Origin: Caldilinea sp. CFX5 | Lineage (GTDB): Bacteria; Chloroflexota; Anaerolineae; Caldilineales; Caldilineaceae | DNA: 64,000 nucleotides | Assembly: GCA_021405325.1 (NCBI GenBank) | Contig: QWII01000048.1 | Span: forward strand, 33,476 to 97,475 | Reading direction: 5' to 3' | In this document: piece after piece, positions 15,213-23,548 of the stretch | How positions within the stretch are numbered: the stretch's first letter is position 1 | Layout of the letters: each line of letters begins with the position of its first letter | The notes under the pieces: generated by a model | What the model saw: the letters and a program-made list of their open reading frames with translations, nothing else | Databases searched by the model: none | What the model was told of the DNA's origin: nothing | Made by a program: the position numbers and the translations under genes

Positions 15213-17522
15213 TTACCTTGGTTGTTGCGCCTGGGCAGCCAGGCGTTCCATCATCTGCAAGAGCCGTTCGTTATCATGGTCTTCGGGCAGAAAATAGGCC
15301 GTGTCATCGGTTGCCAACGGGCCGTCGCCGGCATAGGTGCGCAGGGCGTCTTCATCCATAATCCAGTAGGCGCGCAGCAGGGTCGCCGGGCCAAGATCGG
15401 TGGTCAGGGTCGGTTGGTCGGCGGCTTGCTGTAAAAGGGCGCGCAACCCTTCCTCGGTTAAGCGGGTCGGCGTTGCCACCAGGGTGGTGTGCGAACCGCC
15501 GGTGTACCAGAGGGTGGCGTGGGGAAAGACCGCTTGAAAGGTGCGCAGAATCTCCTGATACTCCGGTTCCAACAGGTTGTGAAAGGGCAACCACTGGACA
15601 AAGACGCCATCCGCACGCAACCTTGCCCGCACACTCTGGTAAAACTCTTGGGTAAAGAGCGCCCAACTGCTGCTGTTGACTGGATGGGTGGCGTCGGTGG
15701 TGATAATGTCGTAGGTCAAGGGCGTCTGTAACAGAAAATTGCGCCCATCCTCTACATGAATCTGCAAACGAGGATTGCGCAGCACATTATAGTTCTCAAT
15801 CCAGTAGAGTTCAGCGGCGGCAAATTGTTCCGCCGAAAGATCGACGGCGTCAATATGGGGGATGCCGTGGCTGGCGAGGGAGCCGGTCGCCACGCCGTTG
15901 CCAAAACTGAGCATGAGCGCCTGTTGCGCATCTGGTTTCAGAATCGCCGGGAGATGCCCAAGCAGCCGGAAGGCCAGCATACTCACCTCATCGGTCGGCA
16001 CCTCAATGCGCCCGTTGACAAAGGAGATTTTGAAATTATGCTCCGGCACCTCAAAGACGGCCACTGTCGTCTCGACACCCTCTTCATAAAAGACCATCTG
16101 CTCGGTCGGCTCTGAGCGGAAGCCCAAATAGTAACCAGCCGGCAAGAGGGCAAACAACAGCAAACCAACGCCAACCCCGGCAAAGTTGAACAGCGGATTT
16201 TGCTTCGACGGGCTTAGTGGTTTTGACCAGAGCAAGTAAGCGCCCAGCCCCAAGTTAGTTAACGCCAGCAGTGCACCACTATTCTGTAAACCAAGCAACG
16301 GAATCAGCACAAAACCGGTAAGCAACGCGCCAGCGACACCCCCGGCCGTGTTATAAGCGCTCAACAAGCCAACCTGCGTGGCGGCCCGTTCGGCTTGCTC
16401 TTGGGTATAGAGGCTGATCGCCACAGGAAAGAGCAGACCGATCAAAATCGTAGGCAGCAAGAGGGTCAAGAAGCCGAGCAGGAACTCGAAGTAGATAACG
16501 TTGGTGAGCGAATAAACCCCAAAGGCATCTTCCAGGGTCAACGCCGGCAGGCGGGCAAAGACAAAGAGTGTGCCGAACGCGGCAAGACCAATGGCGCTCT
16601 GGATATAGGCAAAGTCGGCCACGGTCACCCGGCGATTGCGCATCCACCACGCACCGATCCACCCGCCGATGGTCAAGCCGGCGAGAAAGGTTGCCAACAT
16701 AATCGAGAACGAGAAAACTGCATTCAGCGTAAAGATCGCCAACACCCGCGCCCAGACAATCTCATAGCCCAGCGCAACAAAGCCGGAGAGGGCGTAGGCC
16801 CAGAGGAGAAACCCCTCCCTAACCCTCCCCAGCTTGGGGAGGGAACTGGCGCTCCTTGCCCTAACAGGAGGTTGGGAGGGGGTGACTTGATCCTCATGAG
16901 TTGGTTTGTCAAAAGCTTGACCTACTGCCAACACGAGTAAGGCAGCCAGCAGATTCAGCCCGACGGCGCTCCAACTGGTGGTGTAGACGCCGAGGGTGCG
17001 CAGGAGGAAGAGGCCGGTCAGGGCGCAGGCGAGCGCGGCCCCCAACGTGTCCGCTGCGTAGAGCCGCCCCACATCGCCGCCGACCGTGCCGGGGCGAGCG
17101 ATGACTTTGGTCAACAAGGGCAAGGTTGCGCCCATCAAGATTGTCGCCGGGGTCAGCAACAGCAGGGCAAAGAGGATGCGCACCGGGAGCAAGAGCCAAG
17201 GGCCGGCAATGTCCTGTTGCACCAGCGTGGCATAGAGCGGCATAATCGCTTTTAGCCCATACGGCACCCCAAAGCCACAGAAGGCAATTCCTACTTGTAA
17301 TAAACCGAAGAGACGAAGCGGTCGATTGATGGTTGCCGCCCGGCGTCCCAACCAATAGCTGCCCAGCGCCATGCCCCCCATAAAAGCGGCCAGCACAATG
17401 CTATAGGCGTAGACGCTGACGCCAAAGACCAATGTCGCCTGGCGCACCCAGGTCACCTGGTAGATAAGCGCAGCCGCGCCGGTAAGAAAGAAAACGATAA
17501 GGAGTAAGAAGCGGCGCATCAT
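15213..17522 (-). CDS. Fused multi-pass membrane protein with spermidine synthase-like domain
   Basis: 769 residues. Residues 1-210 and about 240-480 hold two sets of membrane segments resembling a transporter-like scaffold. Residues about 490-740 form a spermidine-synthase-like Rossmann domain (ALMLSFGNGVATGSL, DAVDLSAEQFAAAELY, YDIITTDATHPVNSS). Such fusions are widespread; their substrates are mostly unknown. The loop joining the two membrane halves (about residues 213-237, VTPSQPPVRARSASSLPKLG) is encoded by a dispersed palindromic repeat inserted in frame at 16811-16884. A catalytic aspartate in DATHP is kept, so aminopropyl or methyl transfer is possible but unproven. Confidence 0.85.
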   Translation of the reverse strand: MMRRFLLLIVFFLTGAAALIYQVTWVRQATLVFGVSVYAYSIVLAAFMGGMALGSYWLGRRAATINRPLRLFGLLQVGIAFCGFGVPYGLKAIMPLYATLVQQDIAGPWLLLPVRILFALLLLTPATILMGATLPLLTKVIARPGTVGGDVGRLYAADTLGAALACALTGLFLLRTLGVYTTSWSAVGLNLLAALLVLAVGQAFDKPTHEDQVTPSQPPVRARSASSLPKLGRVREGFLLWAYALSGFVALGYEIVWARVLAIFTLNAVFSFSIMLATFLAGLTIGGWIGAWWMRNRRVTVADFAYIQSAIGLAAFGTLFVFARLPALTLEDAFGVYSLTNVIYFEFLLGFLTLLLPTILIGLLFPVAISLYTQEQAERAATQVGLLSAYNTAGGVAGALLTGFVLIPLLGLQNSGALLALTNLGLGAYLLWSKPLSPSKQNPLFNFAGVGVGLLLFALLPAGYYLGFRSEPTEQMVFYEEGVETTVAVFEVPEHNFKISFVNGRIEVPTDEVSMLAFRLLGHLPAILKPDAQQALMLSFGNGVATGSLASHGIPHIDAVDLSAEQFAAAELYWIENYNVLRNPRLQIHVEDGRNFLLQTPLTYDIITTDATHPVNSSSWALFTQEFYQSVRARLRADGVFVQWLPFHNLLEPEYQEILRTFQAVFPHATLWYTGGSHTTLVATPTRLTEEGLRALLQQAADQPTLTTDLGPATLLRAYWIMDEDALRTYAGDGPLATDDTAYFLPEDHDNERLLQMMERLAAQAQQPR
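16811..16884. repeat. Dispersed palindromic element inserted in frame in a coding sequence
   Basis: The outer arms ACCCCTCCCTAACC and GGTTGGGAGGGGGT pair imperfectly, and an inner perfect hairpin CCCTCCCCA-gct-TGGGGAGGG (16824-16844) sits within. The same TCCCTAACC.../GGTTAGGGAGGGG ends occur at 27849-28007. Read on the minus strand it encodes the proline/arginine-rich loop of the spermidine-synthase-like protein without breaking the frame. Confidence 0.78.
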
Positions 17523-17560
17523 GGGTATGGGTTCCGTAAGCTGTTTTTTTCTGTTGCAGA

Positions 17561-17601
17561 TTTAGTCTGCCCATCATACCATCACCGGTGGGCTGACTAA
17601 A
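17561..17601. repeat. Inverted repeat between divergent genes
   Basis: TTTAGTCTGCCCA (17561-17573) and TGGGCTGACTAAA (17589-17601) form a 13-bp stem with one mismatch. It lies between the divergent starts at 17522 and 17715 and could be a regulatory site or an element of the local hairpin population. Confidence 0.6.
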
Positions 17602-17621
17602 AAGTTTGACCGGCATAAGTA

Positions 17622-17649
17622 TTGACACGCCATTTACGTATGGTATCAT
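17622..17649 (+). promoter_or_regulatory. Sigma-70-type promoter for Rpn-type gene
   Basis: TTGACA (17622-17627), 16-bp spacer, TATCAT (17644-17649). The predicted start near 17656 leaves a 60-nt leader before ATG 17715. Confidence 0.7.
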
Positions 17650-17714
17650 AGCATCAAAACAAACCCATTGGCTGATCAATTCCGGCCAAGGCAAAGTGCT
17701 GAAGGAAGAGCAAC

Positions 17715-18695
17715 ATGGCAACCCCGCGTGGTGATTATGACAGTCCGTGGAAAGACGTTTTGGAACGCTTTTTGCCCCAGTTCATCGCCTTCTTTTTTCC
17801 AACCATTGATGGCGACATTGACTGGCAGCAAGGGTATCAATTTCTGGACAAAGAGTTGCAGCAAGTGGTGCGTGAAGCGGAGATTGGTCGCCACACAGTG
17901 GACAAATTGGTCAAGGTCACGCTCAAGGAAGGTAACGATGTCTGGCTGCTGATCCATATCGAAGTGCAAAGCCAGGTTGATCCAACCTTTGCCCGTCGCA
18001 CCTTTGTGGCCAATTATCGCCTCTTTGATCGCTACAGTAAAGAGGTGATCAGTTTGGGCATCCTGGCTGACGAAGATACCGATTGGCGACCGGACAATTA
18101 TGGCTATGGCCGCTGGGGCAGTGAGATGCGGCTGCACTTTCCAACCGTGAAGTTGTTGGACTACGCGACGCAATGGGAGGCATTGGAACAAAACCCTAAC
18201 CCGTTTGCTGTCGTCGTTATGGCGCATATCAAAACCCAGGCAACACGCGGCAAGGCCCAAGCGCGTCTACGCTGGAAGATAAATTTGCTCAAAGGACTCT
18301 ACCAGCGGGGCTACAAACGCAAAGATGTGCTGGAATTGCTACGCTTTATCGACTGGATTATGGCGTTGCCACCACGTATGGAACGCAGCTTTTGGCAAGA
18401 GGTGCATAAGATTGAGGAGGCAGACAAAGTGCGTTACGTCATGAGCATCGAACGAATCGCTATGCAAGACGGTATCGAGCAAGGCATCGAGCAAGGCATT
18501 GAACAGGGGAGCCTTGCAACCGCGCGCGCGAATGTACTAGATATTTTGCATCTACGGTTTCAAGCAGTGCCGGCAGAATTAGTCGAGCAAATCAACGCGC
18601 TAACTAACCTGGAGCAGCTAAAAACACTGTTACGATCAGCAGCGACAGCCGGCACGCTGGAAGAGTTTGAACAGGTTGCCGAAACGCTATCATAA
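17715..18695 (+). CDS. Rpn/DUF4351-type PD-(D/E)XK protein (2 of 3)
   Basis: 326 residues related to Rpn/transposase-associated nucleases but distant from the copy at 14102. The putative nuclease core has Asp63 (TVDKLVKV) and the strand LLIHIEVQSQ, where Glu83-x-Gln85 replaces the more usual E-x-K. This occurs in several PD-(D/E)XK subfamilies. Near the C-terminus a short repeat GIEQGIEQGIEQG is followed by a DUF4351-like helical end. It is transcribed from its own promoter and is convergent with the acyl-CoA dehydrogenase, with 16 bp between the stops. Confidence 0.8.
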   Translation: MATPRGDYDSPWKDVLERFLPQFIAFFFPTIDGDIDWQQGYQFLDKELQQVVREAEIGRHTVDKLVKVTLKEGNDVWLLIHIEVQSQVDPTFARRTFVANYRLFDRYSKEVISLGILADEDTDWRPDNYGYGRWGSEMRLHFPTVKLLDYATQWEALEQNPNPFAVVVMAHIKTQATRGKAQARLRWKINLLKGLYQRGYKRKDVLELLRFIDWIMALPPRMERSFWQEVHKIEEADKVRYVMSIERIAMQDGIEQGIEQGIEQGSLATARANVLDILHLRFQAVPAELVEQINALTNLEQLKTLLRSAATAGTLEEFEQVAETLS

Positions 18696-18711
18696 GCGTT
18701 CGACAAGCTTT

Positions 18712-19869
18712 TTAATACGACCGTGGCAAGCCCAACAGATGCTGCGCCACATAGGAAAGCACCAAATTGGTCGAGATCGGCGCGACCTGATAGAGGCGCG
18801 TCTCGCGAAATTTGCGTTCAATGTCATATTCGGTGGCAAAGGCAAAGCCGCCAAAGGTTTGCATGGTGGCGTTGGCCGCTTCCCAGGCGGCGTCAGCCGC
18901 CAGCAATTTTGCCATGTTGGCCTCAGCGCCACAAGGCTTGCCGGCATCAAAGAGCGCTGCCGCTTCAAAGCGCATGAGATCGGCGGCGCGCAAATTGACA
19001 TAAGACCGCGCCAGCGGAAACTGAATGCCCTGATTCTGGCCGATGGGCCGGTCGAAGACTACCCGTTCCTTGGCATAGGTCGCGGCCCGCTCGACAAACC
19101 AGTAGCCGTCGCCAATCGACTCGGCGGCGATCAAGATGCGCTCGGCATTTAGCCCGTCCAACAGGTAACGAAAGCCCTTGCCCTCTTCGCCAATCCGATT
19201 TTCTGCCGGCACGACCAGGTTATCAAAAAAGACCTGCGCCGTGTGATGATTGATCATGGTCGGTATTGGCTGAATCGTCACCCCGTTGCCCACCGCTGTT
19301 CGCAGGTCAAGCAGGAAAATCGACAGCCCCTCTGTGCGTTTACTCACCTCTTCCAGCGGCGTCGTGCGGGCCAGCAACAACATTAGATCCGAATGGGCTA
19401 CCCGCGATGTCCAAATTTTCTGGCCGTTGATCACATAGTGGTCGCCCTGGCGTACCGCCGCCGTGCGAATGCGCGTCGTATCGCTGCCGGCATCCGGCTC
19501 GGTGACGCCAAAGGCTTGTAGACGCAACTTACCCGCCGCGATCTGTGGTAGATACGCCGCCTTTTGCGCTGGCGAACCATAGCGCAAGAGCGTCCCCATA
19601 ATATACATCTGGGCATGACAAGCCCCCGCGTTGCCGCCGCTACGGTTGATCTCCTCCAAAATAACCGACGCTTCCGTCAAGCTGCTGCCGCCGCCGCCAT
19701 ATTCTTCGGGAATGAGCGCCGCCAGATAACCGGACTTGGTCATCGCCTGGACAAACTCTTCCGGGTAGGCACGGGCCGCATCGACGGTTTGCCAGTAGCT
19801 ATTGGGAAAGGTGGCGCAGAGGCGACGCACATGAAAACGGAGGTCGTCAAACGCGGCTTGGTCAATCAT
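18712..19869 (-). CDS. Acyl-CoA dehydrogenase
   Basis: 385 residues with the standard acyl-CoA dehydrogenase architecture. It has the FAD/substrate segment LQAFGVTEPDAGSDTTRIRT, GQKIWTSRVAHSDLMLLLART in the middle domain, and the C-terminal helical YDIERKFRETRLYQVAPISTN. It would introduce an alpha-beta double bond into an acyl-CoA and pass electrons to ETF. It follows the fumarase beta gene by only six bases on the same strand, so the three genes are co-transcribed. The joint role may be oxidation of a branched or dicarboxylic acid (inference). Confidence 0.9.
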   Translation of the reverse strand: MIDQAAFDDLRFHVRRLCATFPNSYWQTVDAARAYPEEFVQAMTKSGYLAALIPEEYGGGGSSLTEASVILEEINRSGGNAGACHAQMYIMGTLLRYGSPAQKAAYLPQIAAGKLRLQAFGVTEPDAGSDTTRIRTAAVRQGDHYVINGQKIWTSRVAHSDLMLLLARTTPLEEVSKRTEGLSIFLLDLRTAVGNGVTIQPIPTMINHHTAQVFFDNLVVPAENRIGEEGKGFRYLLDGLNAERILIAAESIGDGYWFVERAATYAKERVVFDRPIGQNQGIQFPLARSYVNLRAADLMRFEAAALFDAGKPCGAEANMAKLLAADAAWEAANATMQTFGGFAFATEYDIERKFRETRLYQVAPISTNLVLSYVAQHLLGLPRSY

Positions 19870-19875
19870 GAAAAA

Positions 19876-20409
19876 TCACTTTCCTGCTCGTTGTTCATAC
19901 GCGTCGCCGCCATACAGGTCATGGACGACGATTACCGGGAAGCGATCAAAGACCAGTTCAAAAATCGCCTCCGGCCCCAGGTCAGCATAAGCCACCACCC
20001 GGCTCGCCGTAATTTGCCGCGCCAGCAACGCCGCCGCCCCGCCCACTGCCGCGCAATAAATCGCGCCATAGTCCAGCAGCGCCGCCTTGACTTCTGTTGA
20101 CCGGTAGCCTTTGCCGATAAAACCCTTCACCCCTTGCGCCAGCAACGGAATGGTATAAGGATCCATCCGCCCACTGGTGGTTGGCCCCGCCGGCCCGATC
20201 ACCTGCCCCGCTTTAGCCGGCGCTGGCCCAACATAATAGATCATCTGCCCTGCCAGGTCAACCGGCAACGCCTCACCCCGCGCCAACGCTGCCGTCATCC
20301 GCTGATGCGCCGCATCTCGCGCCCCATAGACCACCCCGCTGATCTGCACCAGATCCCCGGCCCGCAACCCAGCTATCGTCTTCACCTGTAAAGGCGTCGT
20401 CACATCCAT
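19876..20409 (-). CDS. Class I fumarate hydratase (or tartrate dehydratase) beta subunit
   Basis: 177 residues of the C-terminal/beta type of class I Fe-S hydro-lyases. Visible hallmarks are LRAGDLVQISGVVYGARDAAH, YYVGPAPAK, and GPTTSGRMDPYTIPLLAQG, a segment shared by fumarase and L-tartrate dehydratase beta subunits. It needs the alpha subunit encoded just upstream (20441-21280), 31 bp away. Which hydroxy-acid is the true substrate cannot be decided from sequence. Confidence 0.9.
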   Translation of the reverse strand: MDVTTPLQVKTIAGLRAGDLVQISGVVYGARDAAHQRMTAALARGEALPVDLAGQMIYYVGPAPAKAGQVIGPAGPTTSGRMDPYTIPLLAQGVKGFIGKGYRSTEVKAALLDYGAIYCAAVGGAAALLARQITASRVVAYADLGPEAIFELVFDRFPVIVVHDLYGGDAYEQRAGK

Positions 20410-20440
20410 CCCAACCCCTCTGTCTTCTGATTTCTGGTCT

Positions 20441-21280
20441 TCAAATCTCCACCGTCGCCTGGCGCGGGGCTGAACAATTCAAATTCACCGCGACCGGCAA
20501 GGCGGCGATATGGGTCGCGTAGGCTTCAACATGAACGGCCAGCGCCGTGGTTTGGCCGCCAAAACCTTGCGGCCCGATCCCTAGTGCATTAATGGCCGTC
20601 AACAATTCGGTTTCAAGTTGCGCCAGATGCGCCTGTGGATTAGGTTGACCAATGGGGCGCAGCAGGGCTTGTTTGGCGAGGTGCGCCACGGTATCAAACG
20701 AACCACCCAACCCGACACCCACAATCAAAGGCGGGCAAGCATTCGGCCCGGCCAGTTCAATCGTTTCCAACACAAAGCGTTTGACCCCGGCTACGCCAAC
20801 CGAAGGCGGAAACATCTGCAAGCGGCTCATCAATTCCGCACCAAAGCCCTTCATCAGCGCCGTGATCCGCACCCGGTCGCCGGGGACAAGGTTGTAGTGG
20901 ATGATGGCCGGCGTATTGTCGCCGGTATTCCGGCGCAACAGCGGGTCATCCACCACCGATTTGCGCAAATTTGTATAGGCGTTGCGTACTGCTTCCTGCA
21001 AAGCCGTATTGAGATCACCGCCGGTAAAGTGAACTTCTTGCCCAATATCTAGGTAGAGGAGCGCCATGCCGGTGTCCTGGCAAGTGGGGATCTGTTCGCT
21101 TTGGGCATAGGCGGCATTGTCGAGCAGCATCATGATAATCTGGTTGCCTAACGGTGAACTTTCCTGTCGTTGGGCGCGTTGCATTGCCGTCAGGTAATCG
21201 TGGGGTAATTGATAGGCGGAAGTAGTTAACAGCGTTTGCACGGCTTCGCTGATGGCAGTGACAGGTAAATGACGAATCAT
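20441..21280 (-). CDS. Class I fumarate hydratase (or tartrate dehydratase) alpha subunit
   Basis: 279 residues of the Fe-S catalytic alpha subunit. The three cluster-binding cysteines are recognisable in IPTCQDTGMALL, GPNACPPLIVGVGLGG and NLNCSAPRQATVE. It converts fumarate to malate, or dehydrates tartrate, with the beta subunit encoded downstream. It is the first gene of the alpha-beta-acyl-CoA dehydrogenase operon on the minus strand. Confidence 0.92.
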   Translation of the reverse strand: MIRHLPVTAISEAVQTLLTTSAYQLPHDYLTAMQRAQRQESSPLGNQIIMMLLDNAAYAQSEQIPTCQDTGMALLYLDIGQEVHFTGGDLNTALQEAVRNAYTNLRKSVVDDPLLRRNTGDNTPAIIHYNLVPGDRVRITALMKGFGAELMSRLQMFPPSVGVAGVKRFVLETIELAGPNACPPLIVGVGLGGSFDTVAHLAKQALLRPIGQPNPQAHLAQLETELLTAINALGIGPQGFGGQTTALAVHVEAYATHIAALPVAVNLNCSAPRQATVEI

Positions 21281-21362
21281 AATTCAACAGAAAGGCTAAA
21301 AATTCAGGATACGCTCACTCTATTGTACTGTAGAATGGCAGGGTTGAGAAAAGCAGAACACT

Positions 21363-21433
21363 ACAGCGGATTTAGGTAGCAACGGATGCTTTACCCCCGC
21401 CAGTGAAAATCCGTTTCTACCTAAATCCGTTGT
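21363..21433. repeat. Intergenic hairpin with repeated CGGAT units
   Basis: The 25-base left arm (21363-21387) and right arm (21409-21433) are reverse complements except one position. The left arm holds GCGGATTTAGGTAG followed by AACGGAT, so the CGGAT word is repeated within the arm. It lies upstream of the minus-strand fumarase operon. Confidence 0.78.
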
Positions 21434-21496
21434 TGTGTTCCGTGCGCCCAAACTAACCATAAAACCCTGCTTGCGTATTCATTCCCCTGAGTCAAA

Positions 21497-21525
21497 TTGT
21501 AAAGTTTGCAGAGATGTTGTACAAT
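21497..21525 (+). promoter_or_regulatory. Possible promoter for DUF7662/HTH gene
   Basis: TTGTAA (21497-21502), 17-bp spacer, TACAAT (21520-21525); a TATAAT also occurs a few bases later. Either would serve the gene starting at 21633. Confidence 0.5.
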
Positions 21526-21632
21526 TTGCCTATATAATTTTATGGAAAGAAAACTTGCGACAAACAACGCGCCCAACCAACTGCTTTTAATCGACCGCGC
21601 TGCTTGTTCCGCTTGAACAATGAAACACTCAC

Positions 21633-22112
21633 ATGACACCAAGTAGCAAATATCAGCAACTCTATGAACATCTGCGCCGCCAGGGTGTAGACGAAGTCTC
21701 AATGGGCATTAGTGAAATTGAACAGGTGATCGGAACACGGTTGCCCCCTACGGCCCGCACCCAGCGCGCCTGGTGGAGCAATCGGCGCAAAGGGGCCGTC
21801 CAGGCCAGCGCCTGGGTTTTGGCTGGCTATCACACCACCGAAATCAATCTGGCAGAAGAACGCATCACCTTCCGCAAACCGGGTCGCGTCTACAATGTGC
21901 AACGCGAGGGCGATATTGTCCTGTGGGACGCCGATCTGGTCAAAGCGCTACGCCATTTCATGGGGCTGACCCAATCCGAGTTTGCCCGTGAACTAGGTGT
22001 ACGCCAACCGACCGTCAGCGAATGGGAGACGGGCGCCTACGGGCCGCGCCGTTCCAGTTCCAAGCTGCTGACCCTGGTGGCGGAGCGCGCCGGTTTTACC
22101 TACGACCAATAA
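21633..22112 (+). CDS. DUF7662 protein with C-terminal helix-turn-helix
   Basis: 159 residues in two parts. Residues 1-85 match the DUF7662 pattern (KYQQLYEHLRRQG, ISEIEQVIGTRLPPTAR, RAWWSN, SAWVLAGYHTTEINLAEERITFRK). Residues about 105-150 are an XRE-like helix-turn-helix (ALRHFMGLTQSEFARELGV then RQPTVSEWETG). This combination suggests a DNA-binding regulator whose DUF7662 part senses an unknown signal or partner. It ends just before a perfect intrinsic terminator and has its own promoter, so it is a single-gene unit. Confidence 0.8.
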   Translation: MTPSSKYQQLYEHLRRQGVDEVSMGISEIEQVIGTRLPPTARTQRAWWSNRRKGAVQASAWVLAGYHTTEINLAEERITFRKPGRVYNVQREGDIVLWDADLVKALRHFMGLTQSEFARELGVRQPTVSEWETGAYGPRRSSSKLLTLVAERAGFTYDQ

Positions 22113-22147
22113 GTACGATCAGTAAGCTATTCGTAACCTCTGCTGAT

Positions 22148-22178
22148 GCCAGCCGGGCTTTTTGCGGCTGGCTTTTTT
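22148..22178 (+). terminator. Intrinsic terminator
   Basis: GCCAGCCG (22148-22155) pairs with CGGCTGGC (22165-22172), followed at once by T6 (22173-22178). It closes the DUF7662/HTH gene. Confidence 0.93.
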
Positions 22179-22189
22179 CGTTTTGCCCC

Positions 22190-22218
22190 TTGACAATCTA
22201 CCGTCATCCGTGTATGAT
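22190..22218 (+). promoter_or_regulatory. Strong sigma-70-type promoter for structured leader RNA
   Basis: TTGACA (22190-22195), exactly 17 bp, TATGAT (22213-22218), right after a terminator. Initiation near 22223 would begin with the 5' arm of the RNA at 22223-22386. Confidence 0.82.
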
Positions 22219-22222
22219 ACAT

Positions 22223-22386
22223 GCGCTTACGTATAGGTTGACCCATAAACAGTAGTTCGCAATTCGCTTGAGCGGACAAATCCGGTTTCTGGTAGAAACC
22301 AGGTTTGTGGTTGCGGCCTACTGCTCATTATCGGTTATTCCATACGGAAGCGTATGAGCATGGCTTCAACCACTCGTTGTAAGCGC
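22223..22386 (+). ncRNA. Candidate multibranched structured RNA of unknown class
   Basis: The RNA closes on itself: GCGCTTAC (22223-22230) with GTAAGCGC (22379-22386), then GGTTGA (22236-22241) with TCAACC (22366-22371). Inside, CAGTAG plus CGCAA (22250-22262) pair with TTGCG plus CTACTG (22311-22323). They enclose a CGC/GCG hairpin (22265-22274) and a CAAA...GGTTTC/GAAACC...TTTG hairpin (22277-22307). A further hairpin CATACG-gaag-CGTATG (22341-22356) completes the junction and competes with TGCTCAT/ATGAGCA (22322-22328, 22354-22360). No T-tract follows, so it is more likely the leader of the small ORF at 22445 than a free RNA. Confidence 0.68.
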
Positions 22387-22444
22387 GCTGCCTCATACTG
22401 CCTTCATCCATCACTCATGATCAGCAGAACAAGGAAGGAAACCC

Positions 22445-22636
22445 ATGAACACTGGCGATATGAACGAACTGATCCGCATGTGGGAGCATGTCGAGTTAAC
22501 GGTTGACCAAGCCATCGGTCAACTCATGCTCCACATCCAGGAGCTTACCCAACGGCTCAACACCCTGGAGCGCCGCCTGGAACTCCCCAACCGCCCCAGC
22601 CAATTGCCGGACTCAGGACGGCCTGGCTTATTGTGA
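22445..22636 (+). CDS. Small coiled-coil protein, unknown
   Basis: 63 residues with a good ribosome-binding site (AAGGAAGG) before ATG 22445. Residues about 5-47 are strongly amphipathic with regular hydrophobic spacing (LIRMWEHVELTVDQAIGQL, then IQELTQRLNTLERRLEL), predicting a coiled coil. The tail is proline-rich. I do not recognise the family. It is the first reading frame after the structured RNA and probably its regulated product. Confidence 0.62.
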   Translation: MNTGDMNELIRMWEHVELTVDQAIGQLMLHIQELTQRLNTLERRLELPNRPSQLPDSGRPGLL

Positions 22637-22643
22637 TGGCGTA

Positions 22644-22700
22644 GGTGACAGGCACAGCTTACCATCGTTGCACTCATCAAGCCTGTCTGTGGCTGTCACC
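22644..22700. repeat. Intergenic hairpin after small coiled-coil gene
   Basis: GGTGACAGGCACAG (22644-22657) pairs with CTGTGGCTGTCACC (22687-22700), one mismatch, with a 29-base loop. Confidence 0.7.
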
Positions 22701-22795
22701 CAATTTCTAGTGTTGGAGCGACTAGCTTTTCTTGAACCATATCTGTATAATATTTTGGCTAACTTTCTTTTTCGTAATTATTTGTGAGATGCTTT

Positions 22796-23396
22796 ATGGG
22801 AACAGTTGATGAACTTATCCATACGCTTATTGTTAAAGGGCGCTACGCAACCAATGAGGAAATTCAGCAAATCATTGAATATGTCGCTCAACGACCAATA
22901 GCCACTTACCTCATAAAGATGACTCTTTGGTTACGCCAAGAACTAGTACAGAGCGGCCTAAGTAAGCCAGTAGGTCAGTAGGACAGTAAGTCAGTCACTG
23001 TCTCACTGGCAACTATGGGTTTATTTACGCCGTCGTGTACTAGCAATAAGAGGTGTATCTGTCCCTGCGACAAAATTGCCATCGGCACAAATCCATTTGC
23101 TTAAACGAATTTACTATGATGGTCAGTGGCCGGTTGGAACAACGATTGTACAGTTTGAAACAGATCTACATATTGCAATCCAACATCAAGCTGTTCAACT
23201 CTGGACATACCGATGGATAAATGAACATTTCGTTGGTTTTATGGCGCCTTCTCATGTACGTAATGTGCCAGAGCCAGAAGATTTTATTTTCGTGGCTTAT
23301 AGCGCTGATTATGGTACAATCAAAACGGGCTTTCAAGCTAGTGGTGTTCACACGATTTTTACCGAAGATTTTGAACACCTTGTTCGACATCGGTAG
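22796..23396 (+). pseudogene. Unknown gene apparently split by a short repeat insertion
   Basis: Frame A (22796-22981) reads MGTVDELIHTLIVKG... TLWLRQELVQSGLSKPVGQ and stops. A second frame is open from 22974 to 23396 with no good ATG; it reads LWVYLRRRVLAIRGVSVPATK, then a plausible soluble domain ending FEDLEHLVRHR-like. At the junction (about 22962-23010) lies a run of GTAAGTCAGTAGGTCAGTAG-type repeats with a terminal CCAGT/ACTGG, unlike coding DNA. The simplest reading is one gene of about 170 codons interrupted and frameshifted by the repeat. Alternatively two genes exist, the second starting at TTG 23076. Function unknown. Confidence 0.5.
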
Positions 23397-23407
23397 AGGA
23401 AATGCAT

Positions 23408-23527
23408 ATGGAATTGCAAAACTACTCACCTCGCAAAGTTGATGCGCTATTGACCAACTACGAAGGATTTATCAAGGACTTGCCGGAAGTGGCGGCAGAG
23501 TGGCCCTTGTTGGAAAAAGAAGAATAA
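23408..23527 (+). CDS. Very small unknown protein, 39 residues
   Basis: ATG 23408 follows GAGGA (23396-23400) at proper spacing and opens a 39-codon frame. It begins MELQNYSPRKVDALLTNYEG and ends acidic (WPLLEKEE). It lies in a run of small genes 12 bases after the preceding frame and 21 bases before the next one. The ribosome-binding site and tight spacing support translation; no function is recognised. Confidence 0.5.
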   Translation: MELQNYSPRKVDALLTNYEGFIKDLPEVAAEWPLLEKEE

Positions 23528-23548
23528 AGTCATCATCAGGTGGTATTC

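Noticed and set aside
18695..18712. AAGC...GCTTTTTA as a bidirectional terminator between convergent genes
   Set aside because: The stem is only four pairs, too weak to call.
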